A stretch of 64,000 bases of DNA. It comes from Brachybacterium sacelli (GTDB taxonomy: Bacteria > Actinomycetota > Actinomycetes > Actinomycetales > Dermabacteraceae). The position numbers were made by a program, and so were the translations under genes. The notes beneath the pieces are model-generated. The model was not told the origin of the DNA and did no database searches. It was given only the letters and a program-made list of their open reading frames with translations. Location of the stretch: positions 1,302,001 through 1,366,000 of the forward strand of contig NZ_JAGIOD010000002.1 of the NCBI RefSeq assembly GCF_017876545.1. Direction: 5' to 3'. Below are positions 8,301 to 18,905 of the stretch, piece after piece (the stretch's first letter is position 1; each line of letters begins with the position of its first letter).

Positions 8301-9602
8301 ATGACCATGTCCTCCATCCCCGGACCGCCCGGACCGCCCGGATCCGCCGCGAGCGCCCCGCGCCGCAGGCTCCCGGACCGCCCCCTGAGTCGACGCGCCC
8401 TCGGGCTCGGCGCCCTCGCCGTCCCCGGACTGCTGGGCCTGGCCGGCTGCGGCTCCGACTCCGGCAGCGACGATCCCCGTGCCCTCCGGATCGTCGACTA
8501 CTACAACACCCCCGCCGACGACGTCGCGATCAACGGCACCTTCACCAAGTGCGCCGAGGAGCTGGGCCTGACCTTCTCCCGCGAGCGGGTCCCCGGCGAC
8601 CAGCTGATCGCCAAGGTCCTCCAGATGGGATCCTCGCGCACCCTGCCCGACCTGCTCATGCTCGACAACCCCAACGTCCAGCAGGTCGCGGCCTCCGGTG
8701 CTCTCGCCCCGCTCGAGCAGTACGGGATCACCACCGACGGCCTCACCGCCCCGGTCGCCGACCTCGGCAGGTACGACGGGACGCTCTACGGGATCGCCCC
8801 GACCGTGAACACCATCGCCCTGTTCTACGACGCGGCCGCCCTCGAGCAGGCCGGCCTCGCACCACCGACCACCTGGGACGAGCTGCGCGAGGCGGCCGAG
8901 GCGCTGACCACGAAGGATCGCTACGGTCTGGCCTTCTCCGCGATCGCCAGCTACGAGGGCACCTTCCAGTTCATGCCCTTCATGTGGTCCCACGGCGGCG
9001 ACGAGACCGACCTCGACGGCGAGGGCGTGATCGGGGCCAGCCGGTTCTGGTCCGACCTCGTGCGCGACGGGCTGGTCTCCCGCTCCGTCGTCAACTGGGG
9101 CCAGGGCGACGTCATCGACCAGTTCAAGGCCGGCAACGTCGCGATGGTCGTCAACGGGCCCTGGAACATCGCTGGGCTGGACGCCGACACCCCCGACCTG
9201 GACTGGGACGTGGTCACCATCCCTGTGCCCGAGGCCGGGACCGACCCGATCGCCCCGCTGGGCGGCGAGGTGTGGACGGTGCCCGTCACCGGCGACGAGG
9301 AGAAGCAGGCCAAGGCCGCCGAGCTGCTGAAGGCCTTCGTCGCCCCGGAGAACCAGCTGTACATGGCCGGGGAGCGATCCACGATCCCGGGGGACGCCGA
9401 GGCCGCGCAGGAGTTCGCGCGCGAGCACCCGGAACTGGGCACCTTCGTCGAGCAGGTCTCCACCGCACGCTCCCGCACCGCCCAGCTGGGCCCCGACTGG
9501 CCGCGCACGGCCAAGGCGATCTACACCGCCAACCAGCGCGTCCTCGTCGACGACACCGACCCGGCCGAGGCGTTCGACGAAGCCGCCCGGACCGTGAGCT
9601 GA
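8301..9602 (+). CDS. Carbohydrate ABC transporter substrate-binding lipoprotein
   Basis: The 433-residue product has a long proline-rich lead-in, a twin-arginine-like SRRALGLGALA and a lipobox LAGC (Cys50). The remainder is a family 1 sugar-binding protein with PDLLMLDNPNVQQ, the ALFYDAAALEQAGL segment and GPWNIAGLDAD. AGGAAG at 8291-8296 serves either ATG 8301 or ATG 8307, so the first two residues are uncertain. It is the first gene of a six-gene run through 14469 (importer, ThuA-like protein, dehydrogenase, LacI). Substrate unknown; a disaccharide or polyol glycoside would suit the ThuA/dehydrogenase neighbours. Confidence 0.92.
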   Translation: MTMSSIPGPPGPPGSAASAPRRRLPDRPLSRRALGLGALAVPGLLGLAGCGSDSGSDDPRALRIVDYYNTPADDVAINGTFTKCAEELGLTFSRERVPGDQLIAKVLQMGSSRTLPDLLMLDNPNVQQVAASGALAPLEQYGITTDGLTAPVADLGRYDGTLYGIAPTVNTIALFYDAAALEQAGLAPPTTWDELREAAEALTTKDRYGLAFSAIASYEGTFQFMPFMWSHGGDETDLDGEGVIGASRFWSDLVRDGLVSRSVVNWGQGDVIDQFKAGNVAMVVNGPWNIAGLDADTPDLDWDVVTIPVPEAGTDPIAPLGGEVWTVPVTGDEEKQAKAAELLKAFVAPENQLYMAGERSTIPGDAEAAQEFAREHPELGTFVEQVSTARSRTAQLGPDWPRTAKAIYTANQRVLVDDTDPAEAFDEAARTVS

Positions 9603-9615
9603 CGAAGGAGCAGAC

Positions 9616-10566
9616 ATGACCACCACCACCCAGCTCGCCGCCCGGGCCTCCGGCCCGGCCACGGCCTCCCGCCGCCGGGCTCGGCGAGGGGACCTCCTGG
9701 TCCGCTACGCCTTCGTGCTGCCCGCGGCCGTGTACATGGTCGCCTTCTTCGGCTATCCGATCCTCAAGAACGTCGTGATGAGCTTCCAGGCCTACGACTT
9801 CGCGACCTTCTTCAACGGCAAGGCTCCTTTCATCGGCCTGACCAACTACACCGCCACGTTCTCCGATCCCATCTTCCTGCGGGCGCTGGGCAACACGGCC
9901 CTGTTCACCGTCGGCTCGATCATCGGCCAGTTCGTGCTCGGTATGGCCCTGGCCCTCTACTTCCGCAAGCAGTTCCCGCTCTCGGGCTTCCTGCGCTCGC
10001 TGCTCCTGCTGCCCTGGCTGCTGCCGATGATCGTCTCGGCCGCCGTGTGGCGCTGGATCCTCGAGCAGGACAACGGGGTGCTGAACCGCTTCCTCGAGGG
10101 CGTCGGTCTCATCTCCGAGCCGATCCCGTGGCTGGTCAGCTCCGACACCGCCCTGCTCGCCGTGATCATCGTGAACATCTGGCTGGGCATCCCCTTCAAC
10201 GTGGTGCTGCTGTACAGCGGGCTGCAGTCGATCCCCGACGAGCTCTACGAGGCCGGCCAGCTCGACGGCGCCACCGGCTGGAAGTCCTTCCGGCACATCA
10301 CGCTGCCGATGTTGCGGCCCGTGGTCTCCGTGGTCCTCCTGCTCGGGGTGATCTACACGATCAAGGTCCTCGACCTCATCATCGGTCTGACCGGAGGCGG
10401 CCCCGCCAACGCCACCCAGACGCTTGCCACCCGCAGCTACGAGATGTCCTTCATCGAGTTCGATTTCGGCCAGGGCGCCGCACTGAGCAACATCCTGATC
10501 CTGATCGCCCTGGCCTTCGCCATCGTCTACCTGCGCGCGAATGCTCGCGCCGCGAAGAACGGATGA
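9616..10566 (+). CDS. Carbohydrate ABC transporter permease, MalF type
   Basis: This 316-residue membrane protein has about six transmembrane segments and the EAA loop [20 protein letters not shown] near residues 213-232. GAAGGAG at 9604-9610 gives a good ribosome site 13 bases after the binding-protein stop. It partners the following MalG-type permease. Confidence 0.93.
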   Translation: MTTTTQLAARASGPATASRRRARRGDLLVRYAFVLPAAVYMVAFFGYPILKNVVMSFQAYDFATFFNGKAPFIGLTNYTATFSDPIFLRALGNTALFTVGSIIGQFVLGMALALYFRKQFPLSGFLRSLLLLPWLLPMIVSAAVWRWILEQDNGVLNRFLEGVGLISEPIPWLVSSDTALLAVIIVNIWLGIPFNVVLLYSGLQSIPDELYEAGQLDGATGWKSFRHITLPMLRPVVSVVLLLGVIYTIKVLDLIIGLTGGGPANATQTLATRSYEMSFIEFDFGQGAALSNILILIALAFAIVYLRANARAAKNG

Positions 10567-11432
10567 CCCCGATGAGCACCGCCACCACCGCTGGCCCCGC
10601 CGCGATCCCGACCCCACGATCCCGACGAACCGGCCGCTCCTGGATCCACACCGTGATCGGCATCGTCCTGATCGCGATCATGCTGTTCCCCGTCTACTGG
10701 ATGCTCAACGCCTCCCTCGCCCCGGCGGGCAACAGCCTGAGCACCCAGTGGCTGCCGCTGAACCCGGACTTCTCCGGGTACTCCCGGGCGATCGCCGACC
10801 AGGGTCAGAACCTCATCACCTCCCTGATCGTCGCCATCGGCGCCTGCGTGCTGTCGGTCGCGATCGCCGCCCCCTGCGCGTACGCGCTGGCCCAGTTCAA
10901 GATCAAGGGCACCGCCGTGCTCCTGTTCGTCGTGCTGATCAGCCAGATGATCCCCGGCATCGTCATCGCCAATGCGCTGTACACCGTGTACACCCCGTTG
11001 GGACTGATCAACTCGATCCCCGGGCTGATCCTCGCCGACGCCTCCCAGGGCATCCCCTTCGCCATCCTCATCATGCGCGCCTACCTCGAGACCTTCGAGA
11101 CCTCCATCGTCGAGGCCGCCCGGGTCGACGGCTGCGGGCACGTGCGGGCCTTCTGGTCGATCGTGCTGCCGGTCTCGAAGAACTCCCTGATCACTGCCGG
11201 GATCTTCTCGTTCCTGTTCGCCTGGAGCGACTTCCTGATGGCGCTGACGCTGACCACCGGCGAGAGCATCCGTCCCGTGACGCTGGGGCTGTACACCTAC
11301 ATCGGCACCAACGACACCGACTGGAGCGCCGTGATGTCCACGGCCGTGCTCTCCTCCCTGCCCGCGGTGATCCTCATGATCGTCGCCCAGAAGTACGTCG
11401 CCGCCGGTGCCACCGGCGGGGCCGTGAAATGA
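10563..11432 (+). CDS. Carbohydrate ABC transporter permease, MalG type
   Basis: The 289-residue permease starts [11 protein letters not shown] with the ATGA overlap to the gene before (ATG at 10563), then the first membrane helix ending MLFPVYWML, the MalG hallmark, and the EAA loop [21 protein letters not shown] second ATG four codons in (10572) could also be used. The importer again lacks its own ATPase gene. Confidence 0.93.
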   Translation: MTPMSTATTAGPAAIPTPRSRRTGRSWIHTVIGIVLIAIMLFPVYWMLNASLAPAGNSLSTQWLPLNPDFSGYSRAIADQGQNLITSLIVAIGACVLSVAIAAPCAYALAQFKIKGTAVLLFVVLISQMIPGIVIANALYTVYTPLGLINSIPGLILADASQGIPFAILIMRAYLETFETSIVEAARVDGCGHVRAFWSIVLPVSKNSLITAGIFSFLFAWSDFLMALTLTTGESIRPVTLGLYTYIGTNDTDWSAVMSTAVLSSLPAVILMIVAQKYVAAGATGGAVK

Positions 11433-11467
11433 CCCCCGAACCCGCACCCCCACGGAAGGACACCTCG

Positions 11468-12298
11468 ATGACCACCACGACCACCACGCCCACCACCTCC
11501 TCCACAGCTGCCGCGCCGCTGCGCGTGACCGTCTGGGGCGAGAACCGCCACGAGCAGCGTGACCAGCGAGTGCGAGACCACTACCCCGAGGGCATGCACT
11601 CCGCGATCCGAGACGCCGTCACCGAGCATCACGGCGAGTCCGTCACCACCCGGATCGCCCTGCTCGATGACCCCGAGCACGGGCTCAGCGAGGAGGTCCT
11701 CGCGCAGACCGACGTGCTGACCTGGTGGGGCCACATGGCTCACGACGAGGTCTCCGACGAGGTCGCCGAGCGCGTCCAGAAGCACGTGCTGGCCGGCATG
11801 GGCCTGGTGGTGCTGCACTCCGGGCACTGGTCCAAGCCCTTCACCCGCCTCATGGGCACCACCTGCACCTTGCGTTGGCGCAACGAGGCCGACCGCGAGC
11901 TGGTCTGGACCGTGAACCCCTCCCACCCCATCGCCGAGGGCGTCCCGCACCCGCTGATCATCGACGAGCAGGAGATGTACGGCGAGCACTTCGACATCCC
12001 CGTGCCCGAGGAGCTGGTGTTCGTCTCCTCCTTCAGCGGGGGAGAGGTGTTCCGCTCCGGCTGCACCTTCCGTCGCGGCAAGGGCAAGATCTTCTACTTC
12101 AGCCCCGGCGACCAGGACTACCCCGTCTACCAGCATCCCGACGTCCGCCGCGTGATCGCCAACGGCGTGGGGTGGGCCCGTCCCGCGGTCGCCGACCGCG
12201 AGGTCCCCTTCCTGGACCGCTACGAGACCGACTGGTTCCTCACCGGCTCCGGTGGGCAGGGCCTGGGCGACGCGGCCGCGGCGGGCAAGAGCGCATGA
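11468..12298 (+). CDS. ThuA-like domain protein
   Basis: The 276-residue soluble protein is a ThuA (trehalose-utilisation, glutamine-amidotransferase-like fold) member: [42 protein letters not shown] and [16 protein letters not shown]. In rhizobia ThuA works with the oxidoreductase ThuB on trehalose and related disaccharides via 3-keto intermediates; the exact reaction is debated. Here a Gfo/Idh/MocA dehydrogenase follows with ATGA overlap, fitting the same pairing. The ATG at 11468 is preferred to one at 11429 that overlaps the previous stop, because GGAAGGA (11454-11460) stands seven bases before it; the alternative would add a 13-residue tail. Confidence 0.88.
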   Translation: MTTTTTTPTTSSTAAAPLRVTVWGENRHEQRDQRVRDHYPEGMHSAIRDAVTEHHGESVTTRIALLDDPEHGLSEEVLAQTDVLTWWGHMAHDEVSDEVAERVQKHVLAGMGLVVLHSGHWSKPFTRLMGTTCTLRWRNEADRELVWTVNPSHPIAEGVPHPLIIDEQEMYGEHFDIPVPEELVFVSSFSGGEVFRSGCTFRRGKGKIFYFSPGDQDYPVYQHPDVRRVIANGVGWARPAVADREVPFLDRYETDWFLTGSGGQGLGDAAAAGKSA

Positions 12299-13419
12299 GC
12301 GCGACCGCGATCACCCCGGTCCCCGTCGTCGTGGTCGGCGCCGGCGGCATGGGGAGGACCTGGCTGCGCGTCGTGCTTCAGGCGCAGGAGGCCCGCCTGG
12401 TCGGCGTCGTCGACGTGCTCGAGGGCGCCGCGGAGCGGGCGGTCGACGAGCTCGTCCCCGCGGAGCGCCGCACCGAGATCGTCACCGGCACCGACGCCGT
12501 CACCGTCGCCCGGCAGGCATCGGCGGAGGCGGTCATCGACGTGACCATCCCGGCCGCCCACCATCCGGTCACGGCCGACGCCCTCCACGCCGGCTACCCC
12601 GTGCTGGGCGAGAAGCCCTGCGCGGCGACCCTCGCCGAGGCCGTGTCGCTGGCGGGGCATGCCGAGGCCACCGGGAGGCTGTTCATGGTCTCCCAGTCCC
12701 GGCGCAACAACCCCCACCTGCACGAGGCGCGACGGCTCGCCGAGGAGCTCGGCGGGGTCGGCATCGTCGACACCCGTTTCGCCAAGGCGCCCCGCTTCGG
12801 GGGCTTCCGTGACGCCATGGAGCATCCGCTGCTGGTCGACATGGCGATCCACGCCTTCGACGCCGGCCGCGTGCTGATCGACGGCAATCCGGTCGCCGTG
12901 ACCGCCACCACCTACAACCCGAGCTGGAGCTGGTACGCCGGGGACGCGGCGGCGACCGTCGCGATCACCTACGACACCGGCGCCGTGCACACCTACTCCG
13001 GCTCCTGGGCCGCCCCGGGACGCGAGACCAGCTGGAACGGCGACTGGCAGCTCAGCTGCGCGAGCGGCAGCGTCCACTGGGACGGTGAGAACCCGCCGAC
13101 GGCCCAGCCCGAGGTGGGCGAGCAGATCGACGGCCGCGCCCCCTCGGAACGGTCCCGCTGGGAGCTCGACGCCTCGCTGGCCGAGTTCTGCGCCGCGCTG
13201 CGCGGTGCGTCCGTCCCCGACTCCGAGGTCCACGGCAACGTCTGGACCCAGGCGATCGTCGAGGCCGCGGTCCGCTCCGCCGACGCCGGACGCCGGGTGC
13301 AGCTGGCCGAGGTGCTCGACGAGGCTCTCGCCGAGGCCCGCGAGCTCGATCTCGCGGACGGACGCAGTCACGCCCTCTCGGCGTGGAAGACTGGCATCGC
13401 GGGGCTGCGGACCTGGTAG
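12295..13419 (+). CDS. Gfo/Idh/MocA family NAD(P)-dependent oxidoreductase
   Basis: The 374-residue product opens with a Rossmann nucleotide-binding turn, [17 protein letters not shown], and carries the family [15 protein letters not shown] motif, where the lysine of EKP is catalytic, followed by a C-terminal beta-sheet substrate domain (residues about 140-330). It should oxidise a sugar or inositol derivative in the cytoplasm. ATG at 12295 overlaps the ThuA-like stop. Together with ThuA it suggests a 3-keto-sugar route for the imported compound (inference). Confidence 0.9.
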   Translation: MSATAITPVPVVVVGAGGMGRTWLRVVLQAQEARLVGVVDVLEGAAERAVDELVPAERRTEIVTGTDAVTVARQASAEAVIDVTIPAAHHPVTADALHAGYPVLGEKPCAATLAEAVSLAGHAEATGRLFMVSQSRRNNPHLHEARRLAEELGGVGIVDTRFAKAPRFGGFRDAMEHPLLVDMAIHAFDAGRVLIDGNPVAVTATTYNPSWSWYAGDAAATVAITYDTGAVHTYSGSWAAPGRETSWNGDWQLSCASGSVHWDGENPPTAQPEVGEQIDGRAPSERSRWELDASLAEFCAALRGASVPDSEVHGNVWTQAIVEAAVRSADAGRRVQLAEVLDEALAEARELDLADGRSHALSAWKTGIAGLRTW

Positions 13420-13470
13420 AGAGGTGGACCAGCCGCCGCAGAGAGCAGCACCGGGGACGGGGAGGGAGCC

Positions 13471-14469
13471 ATGGCCGGCAGGAGAGGTGAGCGCAAGAAG
13501 CCGCCGACGAGCCAGGACGTCGCGCGCCTGGCCGGCGTCTCGCAGTCCACCGTCAGCTATGTGCTGACCGGCTCCCGCCCCATCTCCGAGACGACGCGGA
13601 CACGGGTCGAGGACGCGATCGACAAGCTCGGCTACCACCCCAACTCCGGTGCCCGCACCCTGCGCTCCCAGCGCAGCGGTGTGATCGGGCTGATGGTCCC
13701 CGAGGCCGACGCCGACGACGGTGTGCTGATGGTCTTCATCGGCGCCATCGCGCGCGAGGCCCAGCGCCATGGCTACGACATCCTGCTGGTCACCGCTCAG
13801 GAGGGTGCCCCGGGGATCCGTCGCGTGGTGCGCACCGGGGTGTGCGAGGCGCTGATCCTCATGGAACTCGACCGGCACGACGAGCGCGTCGCCCCCGTCA
13901 TCGAGTCGGGGCTGCCGTTCGTGACGATCGGCAAGCCGGAGGAGTTCCCGCAGGGTTCGGTCGTCGACCTCGATTTCGAGATGCTGGGCCGGATGGTCGT
14001 CGAACGTGCGGTCGAGGAGAGGTGCGACCACCTGCTGCTGTTCGGGGCGCCGGACCGCAAGCGCGAACGCAATGACGTCTCCCGTTTCCTGGCCGGGGTC
14101 GAGGACAGCGCGGAGGAGAGCGACCTGGAGGTGGTCCTCGACCACGGACCGCTGTCCGGGGCGCCGGAGCGGGCCCTGCGCATGACCCTGCCGAACCAGC
14201 GCACCGCCCTGTCCGGCATCACCGGGGTGCGCCAGGCCCTCTTCGCCATGGCCGCCACCGGTGCGCTCGTGGACGAGACCCGGGTGCTCATCGCCCTCAG
14301 CGGCGAAGACCTGGTCGACGTCAGCCCGCTGCTCGCCGCGGTGCCGCAGATCGACCCCCGACGGATAGAGATCAGCGAGATCGCCGTCGCCGAGCTGGTG
14401 AGGCTGCTGCGCATCGAGGGGGCCGGACCCCGGATCACGCTGGTAGAGCCGCGCTGGGTCGAGGGCTGA
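13471..14469 (+). CDS. LacI-family transcriptional regulator
   Basis: The 332-residue protein has an N-terminal LacI helix-turn-helix ([20 protein letters not shown], residues about 13-32) with the hinge [20 protein letters not shown], then a periplasmic-binding-protein-like effector domain. It is the last gene of the sugar operon, 51 bases after the dehydrogenase, and is the obvious candidate to bind the paired sites at 8022-8035 and 8259-8272. The effector domain is a little divergent, with little similarity to named sugar regulators that I can recognise. Confidence 0.92.
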   Translation: MAGRRGERKKPPTSQDVARLAGVSQSTVSYVLTGSRPISETTRTRVEDAIDKLGYHPNSGARTLRSQRSGVIGLMVPEADADDGVLMVFIGAIAREAQRHGYDILLVTAQEGAPGIRRVVRTGVCEALILMELDRHDERVAPVIESGLPFVTIGKPEEFPQGSVVDLDFEMLGRMVVERAVEERCDHLLLFGAPDRKRERNDVSRFLAGVEDSAEESDLEVVLDHGPLSGAPERALRMTLPNQRTALSGITGVRQALFAMAATGALVDETRVLIALSGEDLVDVSPLLAAVPQIDPRRIEISEIAVAELVRLLRIEGAGPRITLVEPRWVEG

Positions 14470-14609
14470 TCGGCGCGGTGCCCGCCGCACCGACGCGTCC
14501 GGTGGGTTCCGTGACCGGACGGTCAGGACGTGCCAGACTCACGGGCAGGGCCGGTGGTCATCCAGATCACACCCGGCGCCCCTTTCCCCGGATCCTCACG
14601 GAGGTCCCC

Positions 14610-15350
14610 ATGCCCGACGTCTCCGCCCCCACCCTGTTCTCCCGACTGGCCGCCGAGTTCCTCGGCACCTTCTGGCTCGTCTTCGGCGGTTGCGGCGCCG
14701 CCGTGCTGGCGGCCGGTTTCGTCAACCCCGATGGCACTCACCTGGGCATCGGTTTCCTCGGTGTGGCCTTCGCCTTCGGCCTGACGGTCCTCACCGGGGC
14801 GTACGCCCTGGGTCACCTCTCCGGCGGCCACTTCAACCCTGCCGTGACCTTCGGTGTATTCCTGGCCGGTCGGATCGAGGCCAAGGCCGTGCTGCCCTAC
14901 GTCCTCACGCAGATCGTGGCCGGCATCGTCGCCGCGGCGGTGCTCTTCGTGGTCGCCAGCGGGCAGAGCGACTTCGCGATCGATCCGACGGCGCCGGGCT
15001 CCTTCGCCACCAACGGCTACGGGGAACTCTCGCCCGGCGGGTACAGCCTCCTCGCGGCGCTGGTCCTCGAGATCGTGCTGACCGCCGTATTCCTGTGGGT
15101 CATCCTCGGGACGACCGACGGACGCGCCCCGGTCGGCTTCGCCCCGCTGGCCATCGGCCTGACGCTGACGATCATCCACCTGGTCGCGATCCCGGTCACC
15201 AACACCTCCGTCAATCCGGCCCGCTCCCTGGCCGTGGCGGTGTTCAACCCGGCCGCCCTCGCGCAGGTGTGGCTGTTCTTCCTGGCGCCGGCGATCGGTG
15301 CCGCCATCGCGGGGCTCAGCTACAAGATGCTGTTCGCCGCCAAGGAGTGA
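14610..15350 (+). CDS. aqpZ: Aquaporin Z-like channel (MIP family)
   Basis: The 246-residue membrane protein contains both aquaporin pore motifs, HFNPAVTFG (NPA box 1) and TSVNPARSL (NPA box 2), the latter ending in the R of the selectivity filter, plus six hydrophobic helices. The start [27 protein letters not shown] is typical of AqpZ. The residue pattern favours a water channel over a glycerol facilitator (no GlpF-type aspartate after box 2). A GGAGGT-like site (14600-14604) precedes the ATG. It stands alone. Confidence 0.9.
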   Translation: MPDVSAPTLFSRLAAEFLGTFWLVFGGCGAAVLAAGFVNPDGTHLGIGFLGVAFAFGLTVLTGAYALGHLSGGHFNPAVTFGVFLAGRIEAKAVLPYVLTQIVAGIVAAAVLFVVASGQSDFAIDPTAPGSFATNGYGELSPGGYSLLAALVLEIVLTAVFLWVILGTTDGRAPVGFAPLAIGLTLTIIHLVAIPVTNTSVNPARSLAVAVFNPAALAQVWLFFLAPAIGAAIAGLSYKMLFAAKE

Positions 15351-15459
15351 GCGTGCCGGTGACGACGTGTGACCCGCTCCGCGGCCATGAGCTGGTCACC
15401 GAATCCTCGGGTGAGCCCTCCCACACTCTTCTAAGGCATAGTGCGGCTTGGCACGGACA

Positions 15460-15471
15460 TAAGATGGCTGT
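15460..15471 (+). promoter_or_regulatory. -10 like box directly before the start codon (leaderless start)
   Basis: TAAGAT at 15460-15465 lies six bases before the ATG at 15472, the spacing expected when transcription begins at the start codon itself. There is no Shine-Dalgarno sequence. Leaderless messages are common in actinobacteria. Confidence 0.5.
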
Positions 15472-16692
15472 ATGTCTGATGCGCCCACGCCCTTCGACGC
15501 CCACCAGATCCTCGCGGCGGTCCTCACCGAGTCCCCGGAGGCCCCGGAGGTGCGCGCTGCCCTGACCGCGCTGCGGCCCGAGGTCCTCGCCCATACCCGC
15601 GAGGCCTACGACGCGCTGTACCGCAGCGAGCAGCTGCTCCCTGCTCCGGTGCTGCACGCGCTCGCGGTCGTCGCCGCGGACTGGCAGGGGAGCGGTCCGC
15701 TGGCCCAATGGCATGCAGCCCAGGGCGCCGACGCCCGCCTCACCGCCGCCGACCCGATCGCCACGGACCTCCACGGCCTGGGCGCGACGCTTCTGAACGC
15801 GCTGCGCGACCACGTCGACCTGCTCTCGATCTCCCCGGCCCTCATCGGCCGCGAGGACCAGGAGCGCCTCCGCGGGGCCGGCGTTGACTCCTCGCTGGCC
15901 GTCCTGGTCAGCCAGCTCGTCTCCTTCGAGAGTTATCTCCAGCGGCTCGTCGTGGGCCTGGCCGCCCTGCACGGCGTCGAGGTGCCCACGGCGATCGCGC
16001 CGACCCGCAGTCCGCTGACCCGGGGTCGCGCCGCCGCGCACGGTGGCCCCACCGTCACCGGTCGCACCCGCCCGTCGGCCTTCACCCGTGAGGTCCTCCA
16101 GTGGGAACCGTGGATCGCCGTGCCCGGCGAGGACGAGCTCACCGAGCACCAGCGCGCGTCCTTCGCCTCCAAGTCCAGCACGAACAGCGTCTACTTCCGG
16201 ATGCTCTCGCTGACTCCCGGGATCACCACCGCCCGCAGCGCCCTGGACAATGCGATCTTCCTGCCCCGGGACGGCGCTCCCAAGGCCGAGCGCGAGCTCG
16301 CTGCGGCCGTGACCAGCAAGGTCAACGACTGCATCTACTGCGCCTCCGTGCATGCCCGGAAGTCCGCCGGATTCTCCCAGCGCGAGAACGACGTCGATGC
16401 GCTGCTCGCGGCCGACCTCGTGCGTGACGGCGACTGGATCGCCGCGGACCTCGCCCCGCTGGCCGCCGATCAGGATCCCCGCTGGTCCGCCGTGATCACC
16501 GTGGCTGCCGAGCTCTCGCGCCCGCGCCCTCGGCTCACCTCCGCCGATCTCGAGCCGCTGCGCGAGAGCGACCTCACCACGGCCGGGATCGCCGATCTCC
16601 TGACCGCCGCCGCCTTCTTCGCCTGGGCCAACCGCCTCATGCTCAGCCTCGGTGAGCCGTCCCTGCCGGACGCCGAGCGTGCCGCCGCCTGA
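15472..16692 (+). CDS. Two-domain CMD/AhpD-like protein
   Basis: The 406-residue protein seems to be two carboxymuconolactone-decarboxylase-type halves joined. The N-terminal half (about 1-200) lacks cysteines of an active site; the C-terminal half has the AhpD motif, VNDCIYCASVHARK, with Cys287, Cys290 and His294, the set used for peroxide reduction. I recall separate protein families named after Avi_7170 (CMD protein) and Avi_7169 (alkylhydroperoxidase domain) that match these halves; their fusion and neighbours are typically an ABC importer and a flavoprotein. It heads the operon of a FecB/FecCD importer. An exact role, perhaps peroxide handling during breakdown of an imported ligand, is inference. 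Confidence 0.8.
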   Translation: MSDAPTPFDAHQILAAVLTESPEAPEVRAALTALRPEVLAHTREAYDALYRSEQLLPAPVLHALAVVAADWQGSGPLAQWHAAQGADARLTAADPIATDLHGLGATLLNALRDHVDLLSISPALIGREDQERLRGAGVDSSLAVLVSQLVSFESYLQRLVVGLAALHGVEVPTAIAPTRSPLTRGRAAAHGGPTVTGRTRPSAFTREVLQWEPWIAVPGEDELTEHQRASFASKSSTNSVYFRMLSLTPGITTARSALDNAIFLPRDGAPKAERELAAAVTSKVNDCIYCASVHARKSAGFSQRENDVDALLAADLVRDGDWIAADLAPLAADQDPRWSAVITVAAELSRPRPRLTSADLEPLRESDLTTAGIADLLTAAAFFAWANRLMLSLGEPSLPDAERAAA

Positions 16693-16734
16693 CCGCCCCG
16701 CCTCACCCCACATCCCGATCCCGTCCGAGGAGCC

Positions 16735-17808
16735 ATGACCTCTGCACTCCGCCGCCGCGCCCTGCTCGGCGCCGCCGTCGCCGCCCTGCCCGTCCTGGGC
16801 TTCGCCGCCTGCGGCGAGGTGACCGTGGAGGGTGAGGGAGTCTCCGGCGGCGGCCAGGCCGTCACCCTCGTGGACGACCAGGACCGGGAGGTGGAGCTTC
16901 CCGGTCCCGCCCAGCGCGCGGTCGTCCTGAACAGCTACACCAACGAGTTCGTGCGCGCGATCGGCGCGGGGGACAGGGTCGTCGGCGTGGACCGCGCCTC
17001 GCTCGACCGCCTGCCGTACCTCTCCCTCGAGGAGGGCGAGGTCATCGCCGAGGGCCTGGATCAGTTGAACTACGAGGCCATCGCACAGCTCGAACCCGAC
17101 GTGGTGATCCTTCCCCGCAACGCCATCTGGCAGGAGGCCGCCGAGCAGCTCGGGCCCTTCGGCATCCCGATGGTGGTCGCGACCGCCTGGGACACCGAGG
17201 TGGTCGAGGATACCATCACCCTGCTGGGGCAGGTGTTCGGCGCCGAGGGCGGGGCCCGGACCGTCCTGGACTTCAAGGACGAGATCACGGGCCTCCTGCA
17301 GGATCGCCTCGCCGACGTGCAGGCCGTCCCCGTGTACTTCGAGACCGTCGAGCCGTACCTCACGGCACTGCCCGGCTCCGGGTTCCACACCATGATCGAG
17401 GCGGGCGGGGGCACCAACATCTTCTCCGACGCCTCCGGCGGCGACGCCCAGGAGGAGCTGACGGTCGACCCCAGCGAGGTGGTGCTGCGCGACCCGCAGT
17501 TCATCGTCCACGAGTTCGAGCCCTCCGCCGAGCCCGTCGACCGCTTCGCGGAGATCCGGGAGAACATCTCCGCCCGGCCCGGCTGGGACGGCATGACCGC
17601 ACTGCAGCACGGGAACGTCGCGATCGCGAACGGCTGGGCCACCTCCGCCCTCGGCAAGGCCATCGGCGCGCTCTACCTCGGCGCCTGGCTCCATCCCGAG
17701 GAGCTCGAGGGCGTCGATCCTGACGAGTACCTCACCCGCTGGGTCACCGAGTTCCAGGAGACCCGGCTCAGCGATCCCGCCGACTACGTCCAGGGGCCCA
17801 CCTCATGA
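16735..17808 (+). CDS. Iron-siderophore/corrinoid-type ABC substrate-binding lipoprotein
   Basis: The 357-residue product has a twin-arginine-like RRRALLGAA leader and lipobox FAAC (Cys26). The mature part is a helical-backbone binding protein (FecB/BtuF/FepB class): QDREVELPGPAQRAVVL, ALEPDVVILPRN-like AQLEPDVVILPRNAIW, and LGAWLHPEELEGVDPDEYLTRWV at the end. These bind ferric-siderophores, haem or cobamides outside the cell. It lies 42 bases after the CMD gene, and its stop overlaps the permease start. Confidence 0.9.
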   Translation: MTSALRRRALLGAAVAALPVLGFAACGEVTVEGEGVSGGGQAVTLVDDQDREVELPGPAQRAVVLNSYTNEFVRAIGAGDRVVGVDRASLDRLPYLSLEEGEVIAEGLDQLNYEAIAQLEPDVVILPRNAIWQEAAEQLGPFGIPMVVATAWDTEVVEDTITLLGQVFGAEGGARTVLDFKDEITGLLQDRLADVQAVPVYFETVEPYLTALPGSGFHTMIEAGGGTNIFSDASGGDAQEELTVDPSEVVLRDPQFIVHEFEPSAEPVDRFAEIRENISARPGWDGMTALQHGNVAIANGWATSALGKAIGALYLGAWLHPEELEGVDPDEYLTRWVTEFQETRLSDPADYVQGPTS

Positions 17809-18905
17809 CGGCCACCCTCGAGACCTCGCGCCAGGACGCCCGAGCCCCCGAGTCCGCCGGGACGACCGCCGCCCGCCGCCGCGAGCTGCGCAAGTCCCTC
17901 ACCCTCGTCGTCGGTCTCATCGCCTCCGTGCTCGCCCTGGTCACCGCGGTGACCATCGGCACCTCCGGGGTCGGGTTCGGCGACGTGGTCCGCTCGATCA
18001 TGCTCAGCATCTTCGGCGGGACCATCAGCGCCGAGTTCGCCTCGTCCTACTCGGTGATCACCCAGCTGCGGTTGCCGCGCGTGCTGCTGGCCTTCGCCGC
18101 GGGCGCCGCCCTGTCCGTCTCCGGTGTGCTCATGCAAGGGCTTCTGCGCAACCCGCTGGTCAGCCCTTTCACGCTGGGCGTGTCCCCGGCGGCCGCCTTC
18201 GGGGCGGCCCTGGTGATCACCGTGGCCGGCACCAACCAGCTGCCGGTCTGGGCCACCATCGGCGGGGCGATGGTGATGGCGCTGACGGTCTCCGCCGTGG
18301 TGCTCGGCATCGCGACCGCCCGACGCATGGCCGTGGCCACCCTGCTGCTGCTCGGCATCGCCATGACCCAGATCTTCGAGGCGCTCACCTCGGCGCTGCA
18401 GTTCACCGCCAACGAGAACACGCTGCAGGCGATCATCCGCTGGACCTTCGGGTCCGTGAACGACGCCAGCTGGAACGACGTGCTCGTCGTCGGCATCATC
18501 ACCGCGATCGCCATCCCGCTCACCCTGTGGTTCTCGAAGGATCTCAATGCCATCGCCTTCGCGGGCGACGACGCCGCCCGCAGCTTCGGCGTGAACGTCG
18601 GCCCGCTGCGCGTCGGCCTGATCGCCCTGGCGGTCACGCTGGCCGCGGTCGTGGTCAGCTTCTGCGGGATCATCGGTTTCGTCGGACTCGTCGGCCCCCA
18701 TATCGCGCGCCTGGCGATCGGCGCCGACCACCGACACCTGCTGCCCTTCGCAGCCCTCTCCGGTGGGCTCCTGCTGCTGGTGGCCGACGCCGTCGGCCGT
18801 ACGGTGATCGCCCCGGCGGTGGTGCCCGTCGGCATCGTGGTCGCCTTCATCGGCGGTCCCGTGTTCATCTACCTCATCCTCACCCGAAGGAACACCCTGA
18901 AGTGA
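17805..18905 (+). CDS. FecCD-family ABC transporter permease
   Basis: The 366-residue membrane protein has the FecCD hallmarks: LRLPRVLLAFAAGAALSVSGVLMQGLLRNPL, GFVGLVGPHIARLAIGADHRHLLP, and a final helix VGIVVAFIGGPVFIYLILTRR. About ten helices are expected and it should act as a homodimer. ATG 17805 overlaps the binding-protein stop (ATGA). Together with its neighbours it makes a complete three-part importer. Confidence 0.94.
   Translation: MTATLETSRQDARAPESAGTTAARRRELRKSLTLVVGLIASVLALVTAVTIGTSGVGFGDVVRSIMLSIFGGTISAEFASSYSVITQLRLPRVLLAFAAGAALSVSGVLMQGLLRNPLVSPFTLGVSPAAAFGAALVITVAGTNQLPVWATIGGAMVMALTVSAVVLGIATARRMAVATLLLLGIAMTQIFEALTSALQFTANENTLQAIIRWTFGSVNDASWNDVLVVGIITAIAIPLTLWFSKDLNAIAFAGDDAARSFGVNVGPLRVGLIALAVTLAAVVVSFCGIIGFVGLVGPHIARLAIGADHRHLLPFAALSGGLLLLVADAVGRTVIAPAVVPVGIVVAFIGGPVFIYLILTRRNTLK

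Noticed and set aside
14470..14609. Possible short hairpin GGTGC/GCACC after the LacI gene
   Set aside because: Only a short stem of common GC-rich sequence; not distinct from background.
15316..17694. Very long minus-strand open frame opposite the CMD and binding-protein genes
   Set aside because: Low-complexity Gly/Arg/Glu-rich composition typical of an antisense shadow in GC-rich DNA; the plus-strand proteins have recognised motifs.
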